A DNA stretch of 64,000 nt from Pseudomonas soli (GCF_900110655.1 NZ_FOEQ01000008.1:78222-142221), one strand, 5' to 3'. Shown: positions 47,898 through 57,439, counted from the first letter of the stretch. The notes: generated from the sequence alone by a model not told the origin. Made by a program: numbers and translations.

Positions 47898-49685
47898 TCA
47901 GATTCCTTGTTCGCTGAGCCACAGGTTCAGGGCCGCCAGTTGCCACAGCTTGGAGCCGCGCAGGGGCGTAAGCTGGCCGTGTGGGTTACTCAGCAGGCGG
48001 TCGAGCATGGCCGGATCGAACAGGCCGCGATCCTGGCTCGGGTCGGTCAGCAGCTCGCGTACCCAGCCCAGGGTGGCACCTTCCAGGTGTTTGAGGCCGG
48101 GTACGGGGAAGTAGCCCTTCTTGCGGTCGATCACCTCGTGGGGGATGACCCGGCGCGCCGCCTGCTTGAGCACCTGCTTGCCGCCGTCAGGCAGCTTGAA
48201 GCGCGCCGGGATGCGCGCCGACAGCTCTACCAGGCGATAGTCGAGGAACGGCGTGCGCGCTTCCAGGCCCCAGGCCATGGTCATGTTGTCGACCCGCTTG
48301 ACCGGGTCGTCCACCAGCATCACCGTGCTGTCCAGACGCAGCGCCTTGTCCACCGCGTCCGCCGCGCCGGGGCGGGCGAAGTGCTCGCGGACGAAGTCGC
48401 CGGCCGCGTCGTTATCCAGCCGCCAAGGCGCCTGCACGGTGTCGCGGTACTCGGCATGGCTGCGGTCGAAGAAGGCCTTGCGATAGGCCGCGAAGGCATC
48501 TTCGGCGCCATCGACCTGCGGGTACCAATGGTAGCCGGCGAACAGTTCGTCGGCGCCTTGGCCGCTCTGCACGCCTTTGCAATGCTTGGCCACTTCCCGG
48601 GACAGCAGGTAGAAGGCGATGCAGTCGTGGCTTACCATCGGTTCGCTCATGGCGCGGAATGCCGCCGGCAGTTGCTCGATGATCTCGTGCTCGGCGATGC
48701 GCAATTGGTGGTGGCGCGTGCCGTAGTGCCGGGCGATCAGGTCGGAGTACTGGAACTCGTCGCCGCGTTCGCCGCCGGCATCCTCGAAGCCGATGGAAAA
48801 GGTCGACAGGTCGTCCACCCCGGCCTCGCGCAACAGGCCGACCAGCAGGCTGGAGTCGACACCGCCGGACAGCAGCACGCCGACATCCACCGCCGCGCGC
48901 TGACGGATGGCCACGGCGTCGCGGGTGGCGTCGAGCACGCGGCTGGTCCAGCCTTCCAGGTCGAGTTCGCGCTCGTCCGGGTTCGGGCCGTAGTGCAGCT
49001 GCCACCAGGTCTGGCGCTCGACTTCACCATGGCGGTCGACGCGCATCCAGGTGCCGGGCTCGAGCTTCTGCACATTGGCCAGCAGGGTGCGCGGCGCGGG
49101 CACCACGGCGTGGAAGTTCAGGTAGTGGTTGAGCGCGACCGGGTCGATCACCGGGTCGATATCGCCGCCCTTGAGCAGCGCCGGCAAGGTCGAAGCGAAG
49201 CGCAGGCGCTCGCCGTTTCGCGACAGGTACAGAGGTTTGACGCCCAGGCGGTCGCGGGCCAGGAACAGGCGCTGGTTGTCGCGCTCCCAGATGGCCAGGG
49301 CGAACATGCCGTTGAGTTTGGGAAGCAGTGCCGCGCCCCAGGCGTGGTAGCCCTTGAGCAGCACTTCGGTGTCGCCATCCGACCAGAAGCGGTAGCCCAG
49401 GTCCTGCAGTTCCTGGCGCAGCTCGGGGAAGTTGTAGATCGCGCCATTGAAAGCCAAGGCCAGGCCCAAGTCATTGTCGACCATGGGTTGTGCCGAGCCG
49501 TCGGATAAATCCATGATCTTCAGGCGCCGATGGCCAAGGGCGATCGAGCCCTGGCTATGGAAACCCCAGGCATCGGGGCCACGGGGCGCCAGGTGGTGGG
49601 TGATGCGCTCCACCGCGGCGAGGTCCGCCGGGCGAGGCGCTTGGTCGATGGGGGTGAAACGTAACTCTCCTGCTAATCCGCACAT
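47898..49685 (-). CDS. asnO: N-acetylglutaminylglutamine amidotransferase (asparagine synthase family)
   Basis: This 595-residue protein has an N-terminal class II glutamine amidotransferase domain (catalytic Cys2 in MCGLAGELRF) and a C-terminal asparagine-synthase ATP-pyrophosphatase domain with LLSGGVDSSLLVGLL and GQGADELFAGY. In osmoadapted Pseudomonas and Sinorhizobium the homologue amidates N-acetylglutaminylglutamine. AAGGA lies three bases before the ATG. It heads the asnO-ngg-M42 group. The 197-base leader holds no feature I can name. Confidence 0.92.
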   Translation of the reverse strand: MCGLAGELRFTPIDQAPRPADLAAVERITHHLAPRGPDAWGFHSQGSIALGHRRLKIMDLSDGSAQPMVDNDLGLALAFNGAIYNFPELRQELQDLGYRFWSDGDTEVLLKGYHAWGAALLPKLNGMFALAIWERDNQRLFLARDRLGVKPLYLSRNGERLRFASTLPALLKGGDIDPVIDPVALNHYLNFHAVVPAPRTLLANVQKLEPGTWMRVDRHGEVERQTWWQLHYGPNPDERELDLEGWTSRVLDATRDAVAIRQRAAVDVGVLLSGGVDSSLLVGLLREAGVDDLSTFSIGFEDAGGERGDEFQYSDLIARHYGTRHHQLRIAEHEIIEQLPAAFRAMSEPMVSHDCIAFYLLSREVAKHCKGVQSGQGADELFAGYHWYPQVDGAEDAFAAYRKAFFDRSHAEYRDTVQAPWRLDNDAAGDFVREHFARPGAADAVDKALRLDSTVMLVDDPVKRVDNMTMAWGLEARTPFLDYRLVELSARIPARFKLPDGGKQVLKQAARRVIPHEVIDRKKGYFPVPGLKHLEGATLGWVRELLTDPSQDRGLFDPAMLDRLLSNPHGQLTPLRGSKLWQLAALNLWLSEQGI

Positions 49686-49882
49686 AAGTCCTTACCGGTT
49701 TTGCCGTTGGGGAGGGTGTGCCGCGAAGGCGGGCACTTAGGTAGTGACCGGGGCAGGATGTGAGAGTTTTAGATCGATCTGTTATATAGGGCGAGTGGTC
49801 GCCGGTTTCGCGAGTAGGACTTTCGCCGACAAGGTGCTTCTGTGCATTGAAGCTACCTTGCCGACAATGAGGTTGGAAATGG

Positions 49883-51262
49883 TCAGGCCAGGTTCACCGT
49901 TGCCACCGGCTTGCGTGATGCCAGGCTGACCAGCACGAAGCTCAGCAGGCCGATGCCCAGGCTGTAGTAGATCGGCGAATTGGCATCCAGGCCGTCCTTG
50001 AACATGAAGAACAACGCGGTGGCGAAGCCCAGCGTCATACTGGCGATGGCGCCGGCGGTGGTCGCGCGTTTCCAGAAGATCGCCCCCATCAGCGGGATGA
50101 GCATGCCGCCCACCAGCAGGTTGTAGGCCAGGGTCAGGGCGCTGATCACATCGTTCACCGCCAGGGCGATGCCCAGCACCACCAGGCCGGTGAGCAGGGT
50201 GAAGAGGCGGTTAATGCCCAGGCTCGACTGCTTGCCCCCGCGTAGTTTTGGCAGCAGGTCTTCGGTCAGGGTGGTCGAGGCGGCCAGCAGGCCGGCGCTG
50301 GCGGTGGACATCATCGCGGCCAGGGCGGCGGCCATCAGCAGGCCACGGATGCCCTCGGGCAGTTGGCCCTTGATCATCTCGGCGAAGGCGTTGTTCGGGT
50401 TGGCAAGGTCCGGCATCAGCACGTGGGCGGCCATGCCGATCAGTGCGCAGGCCAGGCCGTATAGCACGCAGTAGACCCCGGCGGTGGTGCCGGCGCGCTG
50501 GCAGACCTTCTCGTCACGGGCGGTGAACACGCGCTGCCAGATGTCCTGGCCGATCAGGATGCCGAAGAAGTAGATCAGGAAGTAGGTAATGATGGTGTCC
50601 CAACCGATGGTGGTCCAGCTGAAGCTGGCCGCCGGCAGCTTGGCCACCAGGGCATCCCAGCCGCCGGCCTTGTACAGGCACACCGGCAGCAGGATGAACA
50701 TCAGGCCCACGGTCTTGATCACGAACTGGACGATGTCGGTCAGGGTCAGCGACCACATGCCGCCGATGGTCGAGTACACCACCACCACGCCGCCGCCGAA
50801 CAGCAGGGCCATCCAGAAGGGCACGTCGAGCAGGACCTGCAGCACTGTGCCCATGGCCAGGGTCGAGGTCACCGCGATCATCAGTGCGTAGGCGAGCATG
50901 ATCGCCGCGCTGGCCTGGCGGGCCATCGGGTTGTAGCGGCGCTCCAGCACCTGGGTGACGGTGAAGATCTTCAGGCGCAGCAGCGGCTTGGCCAGGAACA
51001 GGTTGAGGGCGATGATCCCCAGGCCCAGGGCGGCGCACAGCCAGAAGCCGGAGATGCCGTGCACATAGCCCAGGCGCACTGTGCCGACGGTGGAAGCGCC
51101 GCCGAGCACGGTGGTGGCCATGGTGCCCATGTACAGCGTCGGGCCGAGGTTGCGCCCGGCCACCAGGTAGTCTTCGTGAGTCTTCGCGCGCCGCATGCCG
51201 TACCAGCCAAGCGCGAGCATGCCGGCGGCATAGATCAGTACAACGATGATGTCCAAGGCCAT
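49883..51262 (-). CDS. Sodium:solute symporter family transporter
   Basis: This 459-residue protein has about thirteen membrane segments. GGASTVGTVRLGYVHGISGFW and AALAAMMSTASAGLLAASTTLTEDL are SSS-family sodium-site and core motifs. GGGAG lies eight bases before the ATG. It follows gbuA on the same strand with a REP pair between them, so it probably imports a guanidino compound or its degradation product for that pathway. The same SSS/gbuA/gbuR grouping is known from P. aeruginosa. The substrate is an inference from context. Confidence 0.87.
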   Translation of the reverse strand: MALDIIVVLIYAAGMLALGWYGMRRAKTHEDYLVAGRNLGPTLYMGTMATTVLGGASTVGTVRLGYVHGISGFWLCAALGLGIIALNLFLAKPLLRLKIFTVTQVLERRYNPMARQASAAIMLAYALMIAVTSTLAMGTVLQVLLDVPFWMALLFGGGVVVVYSTIGGMWSLTLTDIVQFVIKTVGLMFILLPVCLYKAGGWDALVAKLPAASFSWTTIGWDTIITYFLIYFFGILIGQDIWQRVFTARDEKVCQRAGTTAGVYCVLYGLACALIGMAAHVLMPDLANPNNAFAEMIKGQLPEGIRGLLMAAALAAMMSTASAGLLAASTTLTEDLLPKLRGGKQSSLGINRLFTLLTGLVVLGIALAVNDVISALTLAYNLLVGGMLIPLMGAIFWKRATTAGAIASMTLGFATALFFMFKDGLDANSPIYYSLGIGLLSFVLVSLASRKPVATVNLA

Positions 51263-51410
51263 TGGGGGTCTCCCGATTATCTTTATTATGGCGAGATCGG
51301 CCGTCCGGACGGTGCAAGGCGCCCGGCGGTTCTGTCTTGTGTTGGCGGGCCTCTATGGCCCTCCCGAATGGCTCCTGCCGGGGGTGTTTCTATGCTGGTG
51401 TCGTGACGTC

Positions 51411-51461
51411 TTCATCGCTGGCAAGCCAGCTTCCACAGGAAACCGGTTTGCCAGCGATGAG
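51411..51461. repeat. REP pair (variant) between gbuA and the symporter
   Basis: CATCGCTGGCAAGCCAGCTT and inverted TTTGCCAGCGATGAGG; the core is CTGGCAAGCCAG rather than CCGGCAAGCCGG, with compensating changes in both arms that keep the stem paired. Confidence 0.8.
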
Positions 51462-51464
51462 GTA

Positions 51465-52427
51465 TCAGCGGCGTACCACCCCTGGCAGCACGCAGAGCAT
51501 TTCGAACAGCAGGTTGGCACCCAGCAACGAGGTGTTGCCGGTGGTGTCGTAGGGTGGGGAAACCTCGACCAGGTCGCAGCCGATCAGGTCCAGGCCGTGG
51601 CAGCCGCGGATGATCTCCATCGCCTGGATGGTGGTCAAGCCGCCGATCTCCGGGGTGCCGGTGCCGGGCGCCCAGGCCGGGTCGATGCCGTCGATGTCGA
51701 ACGACAGGTAAACCGGGCCGCCACCGACTTTCTCGCGCACTTCGGCCATCAGCGGCGCCAGCGACTTGTGCCAGCACTCCTCGGCCTGCACCACGCGAAA
51801 GCCCTGGCGGCGGCTCCAGTTGAAGTCGTCGGCGGTGTAGCCCTGGGCGCGCAGGCCGATCTGCACCACTCGGTCGCAATCGAGCAGGCCTTCTTCCACG
51901 GCGCGGCGGAAGGTGGTGCCGTGGGCGATCTTCTCGCCGAACATGTGGTCGTTGACGTCGGCGTGGGCATCGATGTGAACCAGGCCTATCTTGCCGTGCT
52001 TCTTGTGCAGGGCACGCAGGATCGGCAGGGTGATGGTGTGGTCGCCGCCCAGGGTCAGCGGGATGACATTGTGCTCGACGATTTCGTCGTAGGCCTCTTC
52101 GATGATGCGCACGGCGTCGAGCAGGTTGAAGGTGTTGATCGCCACGTCACCGATGTCGGCCACCGACAGCGAGTCGAACGGGGCGGCGCCGGTGGCCATG
52201 TTGTAGGGGCGGATCATCACCGACTCGGCGCGGATCTGCCGCGGGCCGAAGCGGGTGCCGGAACGCAGCGAGGTGCCGATGTCCAGCGGCACGCCGATGA
52301 ACGCGGCGTCCAGGCCTTCGGCGCTTTGCAGGTGGGGCAGGCGAAGCATGGTGGCGATGCCGCCGAAACGCGGCATTTCGTTGCCGCCCAGTGGTTGGTG
52401 GAGAATCTTGTCCACGGTGGGCCTCAT
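51465..52427 (-). CDS. gbuA: Guanidinobutyrase/agmatinase-type ureohydrolase
   Basis: This 320-residue arginase-family enzyme has all metal-site motifs: LGGDHTITLP (His), HIDAHADVNDH (three ligands) and SFDIDGIDPAWAPGTGTPE (Asp pair). It hydrolyses a guanidino substrate to urea and an amine. A divergent LysR gene and the adjacent symporter match the gbuA/gbuR locus, in which the substrate is 4-guanidinobutyrate. Agmatinase SpeB is a close paralogue that sequence inspection cannot fully exclude. An in-frame Met 17 codons later is possible, but the chosen start includes the conserved LHQPLGGNEMPRFGG. Confidence 0.87.
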   Translation of the reverse strand: MRPTVDKILHQPLGGNEMPRFGGIATMLRLPHLQSAEGLDAAFIGVPLDIGTSLRSGTRFGPRQIRAESVMIRPYNMATGAAPFDSLSVADIGDVAINTFNLLDAVRIIEEAYDEIVEHNVIPLTLGGDHTITLPILRALHKKHGKIGLVHIDAHADVNDHMFGEKIAHGTTFRRAVEEGLLDCDRVVQIGLRAQGYTADDFNWSRRQGFRVVQAEECWHKSLAPLMAEVREKVGGGPVYLSFDIDGIDPAWAPGTGTPEIGGLTTIQAMEIIRGCHGLDLIGCDLVEVSPPYDTTGNTSLLGANLLFEMLCVLPGVVRR

Positions 52428-52639
52428 TAGTCGGTCGATTGTTCTGTTTGTTCGAACCTGTGCCGCCGCGCGCCTGGATCATCTGGTCATGCTGGCGGGC
52501 AGGGACATTTCGCCGCAGTCTGCGCAAGGTAGTGGTCGGGAAGAATCGCTACCGACAAATACTTACTTCAGGATTCTCTGAACTATCGGCCGGCAACCGA
52601 GTTAGACTCTGGCGATTTCCACCCTGCGGACCCTGCACC

Positions 52640-53533
52640 ATGGCTTCATCGCTGCCCGACCTGAAACTGCTGCGCATCTTCGCCAGCGTGGTGCGCCACC
52701 AGGGTTTCGCCAACGCCCAGCGTGACCTCAACCTGTCGACCTCGGCGATCAGCACCTACATGAGCCAGCTGGAAAGCGCCCTGGGCATCGTGCTCTGCCA
52801 CCGTGGCCGGGGCGGCTTCAGCCTGACCAGCAAGGGTGAACTGTTCCACCAGGAGACCTTGCGCCTGCTCGGTGAGCTGGACGGTTTCGAACAGTACGCC
52901 GCGGCGCTCAAGGGCGAGCTGCGCGGTACCCTCAACCTGGGGGTGATCGACTCCACCGTTGGCGACAGCGCCCTGCCGCTGGCCGAGGCCATTGGCGCCT
53001 ACAGCCAGGAACACCCGGCGGTGCACCTGCACCTGTCGGTATCGAGCCCCTACGAACTGCAACTGGGGGTGCAGGACAACCGCCTGGACCTGGCCATCGG
53101 CGCGTTCTCCTCGCGCATGAGCGGGCTGGTCTACCAGCCGCTGTACCGCGAGCAGCACTGGCTGTATTGCAGCAGTCGTCACGCGCTGTTCGGCGAGCGG
53201 CGCATTCCTGAGCCGGTGATCACCCAGCAGCGCATGGTCGGACGGGGCTACTGGAGCCAGGCCGAGCTGGCCAGGCATGGTTTCAAGCACAGCGCGGCCA
53301 CCGTGGAGAGCATGGAGGCGCAGTTGATCCTCATTCTCTCCGGCGCCTACATCGGCTACCTGCCCGAGCACTATGCCCAGGCCTGGGTCGACAAGGGCGA
53401 CCTGCGCGTGCTGTCGCCGGCCACGTTCGGCTACCAGGCACCGTTTTCCCTGATCATCCGCCGTGGCCGCAGCCGGGAATCGTTGATCCAGACCTTCCGC
53501 GACCTGCTCAAGAGCCAGCTCAACGTAGGGTGA
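52640..53533 (+). CDS. gbuR: LysR family regulator of guanidinobutyrate use
   Basis: This 297-residue LysR protein has an N-terminal winged helix (about residues 5-65, FASVVRHQGFANAQRDLNLSTSAIS) and a periplasmic-binding-like inducer domain. It is divergent from gbuA across 212 bases, as for gbuR in P. aeruginosa. I start it at the ATG at 52640, which begins a standard LysR domain; a longer frame upstream is non-coding in appearance. The inducer is presumed to be guanidinobutyrate. No obvious T-N11-A operator stands out. Confidence 0.82.
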   Translation: MASSLPDLKLLRIFASVVRHQGFANAQRDLNLSTSAISTYMSQLESALGIVLCHRGRGGFSLTSKGELFHQETLRLLGELDGFEQYAAALKGELRGTLNLGVIDSTVGDSALPLAEAIGAYSQEHPAVHLHLSVSSPYELQLGVQDNRLDLAIGAFSSRMSGLVYQPLYREQHWLYCSSRHALFGERRIPEPVITQQRMVGRGYWSQAELARHGFKHSAATVESMEAQLILILSGAYIGYLPEHYAQAWVDKGDLRVLSPATFGYQAPFSLIIRRGRSRESLIQTFRDLLKSQLNVG

Positions 53534-53673
53534 GGACTGTCGCGTTGTGAACATTCCGTCAGGGCGGGCGAATTTTCTACAAAACTTGACCGCTGGCATG
53601 CTGGCCTTCTGCTAAATATCTACTTGCTTTGATGATTTTCCCACTCATCTGGATAAGCAAGGGATCGCCAACG

Positions 53674-55239
53674 ATGCGCATGAATTTGCCCGTCACCGAG
53701 CACGAAAGAACCTTTCCCCAAGACCAGCGGCTGATCTCCACCACCGACCTGAACAGTCGCATTACCTATTGCAACGACGCATTCGTGGCCATCAGCGGCT
53801 TCACCTACGACGAACTGGTCGGCCAGCCACACAACCTGGTGCGTCATCCCGACATGCCGCCGGCGGTCTTCGGGCATATGTGGGACACCATCAAGCAAGG
53901 CAAACCGTGGATGGGCGTGGTCAAGAACCGCGCCAAGAATGGCGATTTCTACTGGGTCAGCGCCTACGTCACGGCGGTGTACGAGAACGGCCGCATCAGT
54001 GGCTACGAATCGGTGCGCTCGGTGCCGAGCCGGGAGCAGATCCGCCGGGCGGAAAAGCTGTACGCCCGTCTGCGGGCGGGGCGCTCGCCGGTCCCGCTGG
54101 CAGCACGCCTGGGGCATGGGATCGGCCATGGCTGGCCGCTGATCGGCGCGGGCCTGCTGTCGGCCGCCGCCTACCTGTGGTTTCCCCCCTATGCGGCGCT
54201 GGGGGGGCTGATGGCCAGCCTGCTGGCGGCCTGGTACGTGGTTGAGCACCGGCAGAACCAGTCGATTCGCCGTACTCTCGAAGAGCACCCCAAGGCCTTT
54301 ACCAGCCCGCTGGTGGCCCTGACCTACAGTGACAACCCCGGCCTGCAGGGCCAGCTAGACCTGGCCATCATCAGCGAAGAGGCGCGCCTGCAGACCGCGC
54401 TGACCCGCCTGGTGGATGCCGGTGTCGGGGTCAAGTCACGGGCCGCGCAGTCCGCCGGGCTGTCCGATGCCCAGGCGCAGATGCTCGACCGCCAGCGCAG
54501 CGAGACCGACCAGTCGGCCACCGCCATCGCGCAGATGGCGGCGACCATCCAGCAGGTGACCCATAACGTGCAGACCACCGCCCACGCCGCCAGCGACGCT
54601 GACCAACTGGCCCAGCAGGGCAGCGACCTGGCGCAGCAGAGCCTGCGCGCCATGGGCAGCATGAACGAGGCGGTCAGCGACATCGGCCAGGCGGTCAATG
54701 CCCTGGCCGAGCAGACCCAGTCCATCGGCAGCGTGGTGGATGTGATCACCTCGATTGCCGAGCAGACCAACCTCCTGGCGCTCAATGCCGCCATCGAGGC
54801 GGCGCGGGCCGGCGAGCAGGGCAGGGGCTTCGCCGTGGTGGCGGACGAGGTGCGGTCGCTGGCGCAGCGCACCCGCGCCTCGACCGAGGAGATCCACCAC
54901 ATCATCTCCACCCTGCGTTCCGGTGCCGACCGTGCGGTGGCCAGCGCCAGCCGCGGGCAGCAGATCTCCAGCGACAGCGTGCACAGCGTCGAGGCGGTGC
55001 AGGAGGCGTTGTCGGGGATCGCCCAGGCGATCAGTCGCATCACCGGCATGAGCCAGCAGATGGCCACGGCGTCGGAGCAGCAGAGCCATGTGGCCGAGGA
55101 TATCAACCAGCAGATCGTGCGCATCGCCCATTTGTGCGACGAGAGCGCGGGGCAGGCCAAGCAGGGCGCCGAGATCAGTCAGGACCTGGAGCGCATGGCG
55201 GAGTACCTGCACAGCCTGGCGGAGCGGTTCAACCGCTGA
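53674..55239 (+). CDS. PAS-containing methyl-accepting chemotaxis protein (Aer type)
   Basis: This 521-residue receptor has an N-terminal PAS domain (about 20-125, ITYCNDAFVAISGFTYDELVGQPHNLVRHPDMP, typical of FAD-binding Aer proteins), two hydrophobic segments close together (about 165-205), and a methyl-accepting signalling domain with the conserved hairpin tip EQTNLLALNAAIEAARAGEQGRGFAVVADEV. There is no periplasmic sensor domain. Length and layout match Aer energy-taxis receptors. BdlA differs in having two PAS domains and no membrane segment. AAGGGA lies ten bases before the ATG at 53674. Confidence 0.88.
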   Translation: MRMNLPVTEHERTFPQDQRLISTTDLNSRITYCNDAFVAISGFTYDELVGQPHNLVRHPDMPPAVFGHMWDTIKQGKPWMGVVKNRAKNGDFYWVSAYVTAVYENGRISGYESVRSVPSREQIRRAEKLYARLRAGRSPVPLAARLGHGIGHGWPLIGAGLLSAAAYLWFPPYAALGGLMASLLAAWYVVEHRQNQSIRRTLEEHPKAFTSPLVALTYSDNPGLQGQLDLAIISEEARLQTALTRLVDAGVGVKSRAAQSAGLSDAQAQMLDRQRSETDQSATAIAQMAATIQQVTHNVQTTAHAASDADQLAQQGSDLAQQSLRAMGSMNEAVSDIGQAVNALAEQTQSIGSVVDVITSIAEQTNLLALNAAIEAARAGEQGRGFAVVADEVRSLAQRTRASTEEIHHIISTLRSGADRAVASASRGQQISSDSVHSVEAVQEALSGIAQAISRITGMSQQMATASEQQSHVAEDINQQIVRIAHLCDESAGQAKQGAEISQDLERMAEYLHSLAERFNR

Positions 55240-55250
55240 TGCCCGTTGCC

Positions 55251-55341
55251 TTCATCGCCGGCAAGCCGGCTCCCACAGGGACAGTGCAAGGCTTGAGGTT
55301 TGCGCGGTCGGTGTGGGAGCCGGCTTGCCGGCGAAAGGCCC
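55251..55341. repeat. REP pair after the Aer-like gene
   Basis: ATCGCCGGCAAGCCGGCTCC and inverted GGAGCCGGCTTGCCGGCGA with a spacer of about 32 bases, the same arrangement and spacing as the pair at 9799-9890. Confidence 0.85.
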
Positions 55342-55399
55342 GCAAAGCGGGCCCAAATTTCCAGCCTGTGGCAAAATCCCTCCGCCAACGGAGATCCCC

Positions 55400-55999
55400 A
55401 TGCCCAGACCTCGCTGCGAGCGCTGCCAGCGCCCGCTCGCCCATTGCCTCTGCCCACTGATCCCGCACCTGGACAGCCGTACCCGCGTGATCGTGTTGCA
55501 ACACCCCAGTGAAACCGCCCACGCCCTGAACACGGCTCGCCTGGCCGCCCTTGGGTTAGTGAATGCAGAGTTGCGGATCGGCGAGGTGTTCGATGACCTG
55601 GCGACCTTGCTGACGACACCGGGTTATCGCCCGGTGCTGTTGTTCCCAGGTGATGAGGCAGAGGTCCTGCAGGCATACGGGCAGGGTGATGATCTGCCGT
55701 TGCTGCTGATCGTACCCGACGGCACCTGGCGCAAGGCACGCAAGATGCTCTACCTGAACCCGCAGCTGGAAGCCTTGCCACGGGTGACGCTGGGCGCAGT
55801 CCTGCCTTCGCGCTACCGGTTGCGCAAGGCCCCTGAGCCAGGCGCCGTATCAACCCTCGAGGCGATCGTGCAGGCGCTGAACGTGCTGGAAGCGCCTGCT
55901 GGCTTCGATGCGTTGTTGCGCCCGTTCGAGGCGTTGATCGACGGGCAGATCGCAGCCATGGGCGCGGAAACCTTCGAGCGTAATCACGGCCAGGGTTGA
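55400..55999 (+). CDS. DTW-domain tRNA-uridine aminocarboxypropyltransferase (TapT/YfiP-like)
   Basis: This 199-residue protein has an N-terminal Cys cluster (CERCQRPLAHCLC) and the DTW region PDGTWRKARKM, with a conserved C-terminal STLEAIVQAL. YfiP/TapT transfers a 3-amino-3-carboxypropyl group from S-adenosylmethionine to U47 of tRNAs. In this copy the DTW motif reads DGTW. GGAG lies seven bases before the ATG at 55400. It is monocistronic and flanked by REP elements. Confidence 0.88.
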   Translation: MPRPRCERCQRPLAHCLCPLIPHLDSRTRVIVLQHPSETAHALNTARLAALGLVNAELRIGEVFDDLATLLTTPGYRPVLLFPGDEAEVLQAYGQGDDLPLLLIVPDGTWRKARKMLYLNPQLEALPRVTLGAVLPSRYRLRKAPEPGAVSTLEAIVQALNVLEAPAGFDALLRPFEALIDGQIAAMGAETFERNHGQG

Positions 56000-56018
56000 T
56001 CAAACGGTTGGCTGTGCC

Positions 56019-56048
56019 GGCCTTATCGCGGGGCAAGCCCGCTCCCAC
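56019..56048. repeat. Single REP element
   Basis: ATCGCGGGGCAAGCCCGCTC between the TapT-like gene and the convergent secretion operon; one unpaired copy of the family at 46088. Confidence 0.75.
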
Positions 56049-56065
56049 TGATATTCAGATCGCGC

Positions 56066-57421
56066 TCAGCGCTCGCGCAACGCCTCGGTCCGGGCCTTCA
56101 TCACCGGCTTCAGCAGATAGTCCAGCACGCTCTTCTGCCCGGTAATGATGTCCACCGTGGCGACCATCCCCGGGATGATCAGCAGCGGCTTGTTGTCGCC
56201 CCCCAGGTGGTTCTTGTCGGTGCGCACCTGGATCAGGTAGAACGCATTGCCTTTGTCGTCGGTGACGGTGTCCGCGCCGATCAGCTCCAGCTTGGCCTTG
56301 AGCCCGCCGTAGATGGTGTAGTCGTAGGCGCTGAACTTGACCATTGCGGTCTGCCCCGGGTGCAGGAACGCCACGTCCTGCGGCCGTACCTTGGCCTCGA
56401 TCAGCAGGTTGTCCTCGATAGGCACGATCTCCACCAGGTCGCTGCCGGGCTGCACCACGCCGCCGATGGTGTTGACCTTGAGCAGCTTGACGATGCCGCG
56501 CACCGGCGACACCACGGTGGTGCGGTTGACCCGGTCGTCGATGGCTATGCTGGTGGCGGTGATCTTCGACAGTTCGGTGCGTTTGTCGTTGAGCTCCTTG
56601 GCGGCGTCGGAGCGAAAGCTTGCGTCCGATTCCTGAATCTTGCTGCGGATCTCGGCGATCGCCGCTTCGGCGCGGGGTATGGCCAGGTTGGTCGCGTTCA
56701 GCTGGCCGCGCGCCTCGACGCTGCGCTGCTTGAGGCGCAGGATCTCCACCGGGGAGATGGCGCCCTTGCTCACTAGCGGCGAGGACATGTCCAGTTCCTG
56801 CTGCAACAGGCCCACCGCCGAGCGGTACTGGTCGACCTTGGAACGAAACTCGGCCAGCTCCTGAGTCTTCTGCCGTAGCTGTTCATTGAGGGTCTGCTTC
56901 TCGCTGGTCAGGCGGCGCTGGCGTGATTCGTATAGCGCGGCCTCGTCCTCGGCCACCTGCGGCGCCTTGGCGCGTACTTCGCTCGACAGCACGAAGGGGC
57001 GGCCTTCGGATTCGGCCGACAGGCGCTCCACCTGCGCGGTGAGGGCGTAACGGTCGGCCTCGCTTTCACCCTTGTTCGACTTGAAGCGCGTGTCATCCAG
57101 GCGCAGGAGGGTGGCGCCCTTGTCGACCATCTGCCCCTCGCGCACGAAGATCTCGGTGACGATGCCGCCTTCGAGGTTCTGCACCACCTGCACCTTGCTC
57201 GACGGGATTGCCTTGCCTTCGCCGACGGTGACTTCATCGAGCACCGCGAAGTTGGCCCAGACCAGCGCCACCAGCAGCAGGATCGCCGCCAGCCACACGG
57301 TCAGGCGCGACAGGCTGGGCGACTCCTGCAGGGTGGCGCCGGCCAACTCTGGCATATAGTCGCGTTCGGCGCGGCTGTCGCCGCCCTGGAGGTAGCTGCG
57401 CACGCTGTGGCTGATGGGCAT
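56066..57421 (-). CDS. Type I secretion membrane fusion protein (HlyD/LapC family)
   Basis: This 451-residue protein has one N-terminal membrane helix (about 38-60), a lipoyl-like half motif VVQNLEGGIVTEIFVREGQMV, a long coiled-coil hairpin (about 130-290), the second lipoyl half VVSPVRGIVKLL and a C-terminal beta-barrel with the HlyD signature GMVATVDIITGQKSVLDYL. It bridges the ABC exporter and the outer-membrane channel. GGAGG lies six bases before the ATG. It is the last gene of a three-gene secretion operon dedicated, by position, to the adhesin at 61554. Confidence 0.93.
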   Translation of the reverse strand: MPISHSVRSYLQGGDSRAERDYMPELAGATLQESPSLSRLTVWLAAILLLVALVWANFAVLDEVTVGEGKAIPSSKVQVVQNLEGGIVTEIFVREGQMVDKGATLLRLDDTRFKSNKGESEADRYALTAQVERLSAESEGRPFVLSSEVRAKAPQVAEDEAALYESRQRRLTSEKQTLNEQLRQKTQELAEFRSKVDQYRSAVGLLQQELDMSSPLVSKGAISPVEILRLKQRSVEARGQLNATNLAIPRAEAAIAEIRSKIQESDASFRSDAAKELNDKRTELSKITATSIAIDDRVNRTTVVSPVRGIVKLLKVNTIGGVVQPGSDLVEIVPIEDNLLIEAKVRPQDVAFLHPGQTAMVKFSAYDYTIYGGLKAKLELIGADTVTDDKGNAFYLIQVRTDKNHLGGDNKPLLIIPGMVATVDIITGQKSVLDYLLKPVMKARTEALRER

Positions 57422-57439
57422 GTTCTACCTCCGATGCAG

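Noticed and set aside
9347..52427. Link between the guanidinium exporter and the guanidinobutyrase
   Set aside because: Both deal with guanidino compounds but they are about 42 kb apart, have different regulators, and act on chemically different molecules.
53674..55239. Identification of the chemoreceptor as BdlA, suggested by its place after gbuR
   Set aside because: The protein has one PAS domain and hydrophobic segments. BdlA has two PAS domains and no membrane segment. An Aer-type receptor fits better.
9799..56048. Possible CRISPR-like or integron repeats
   Set aside because: The repeats are scattered REP elements in inverted pairs between ordinary genes, not arrays with regular spacers.
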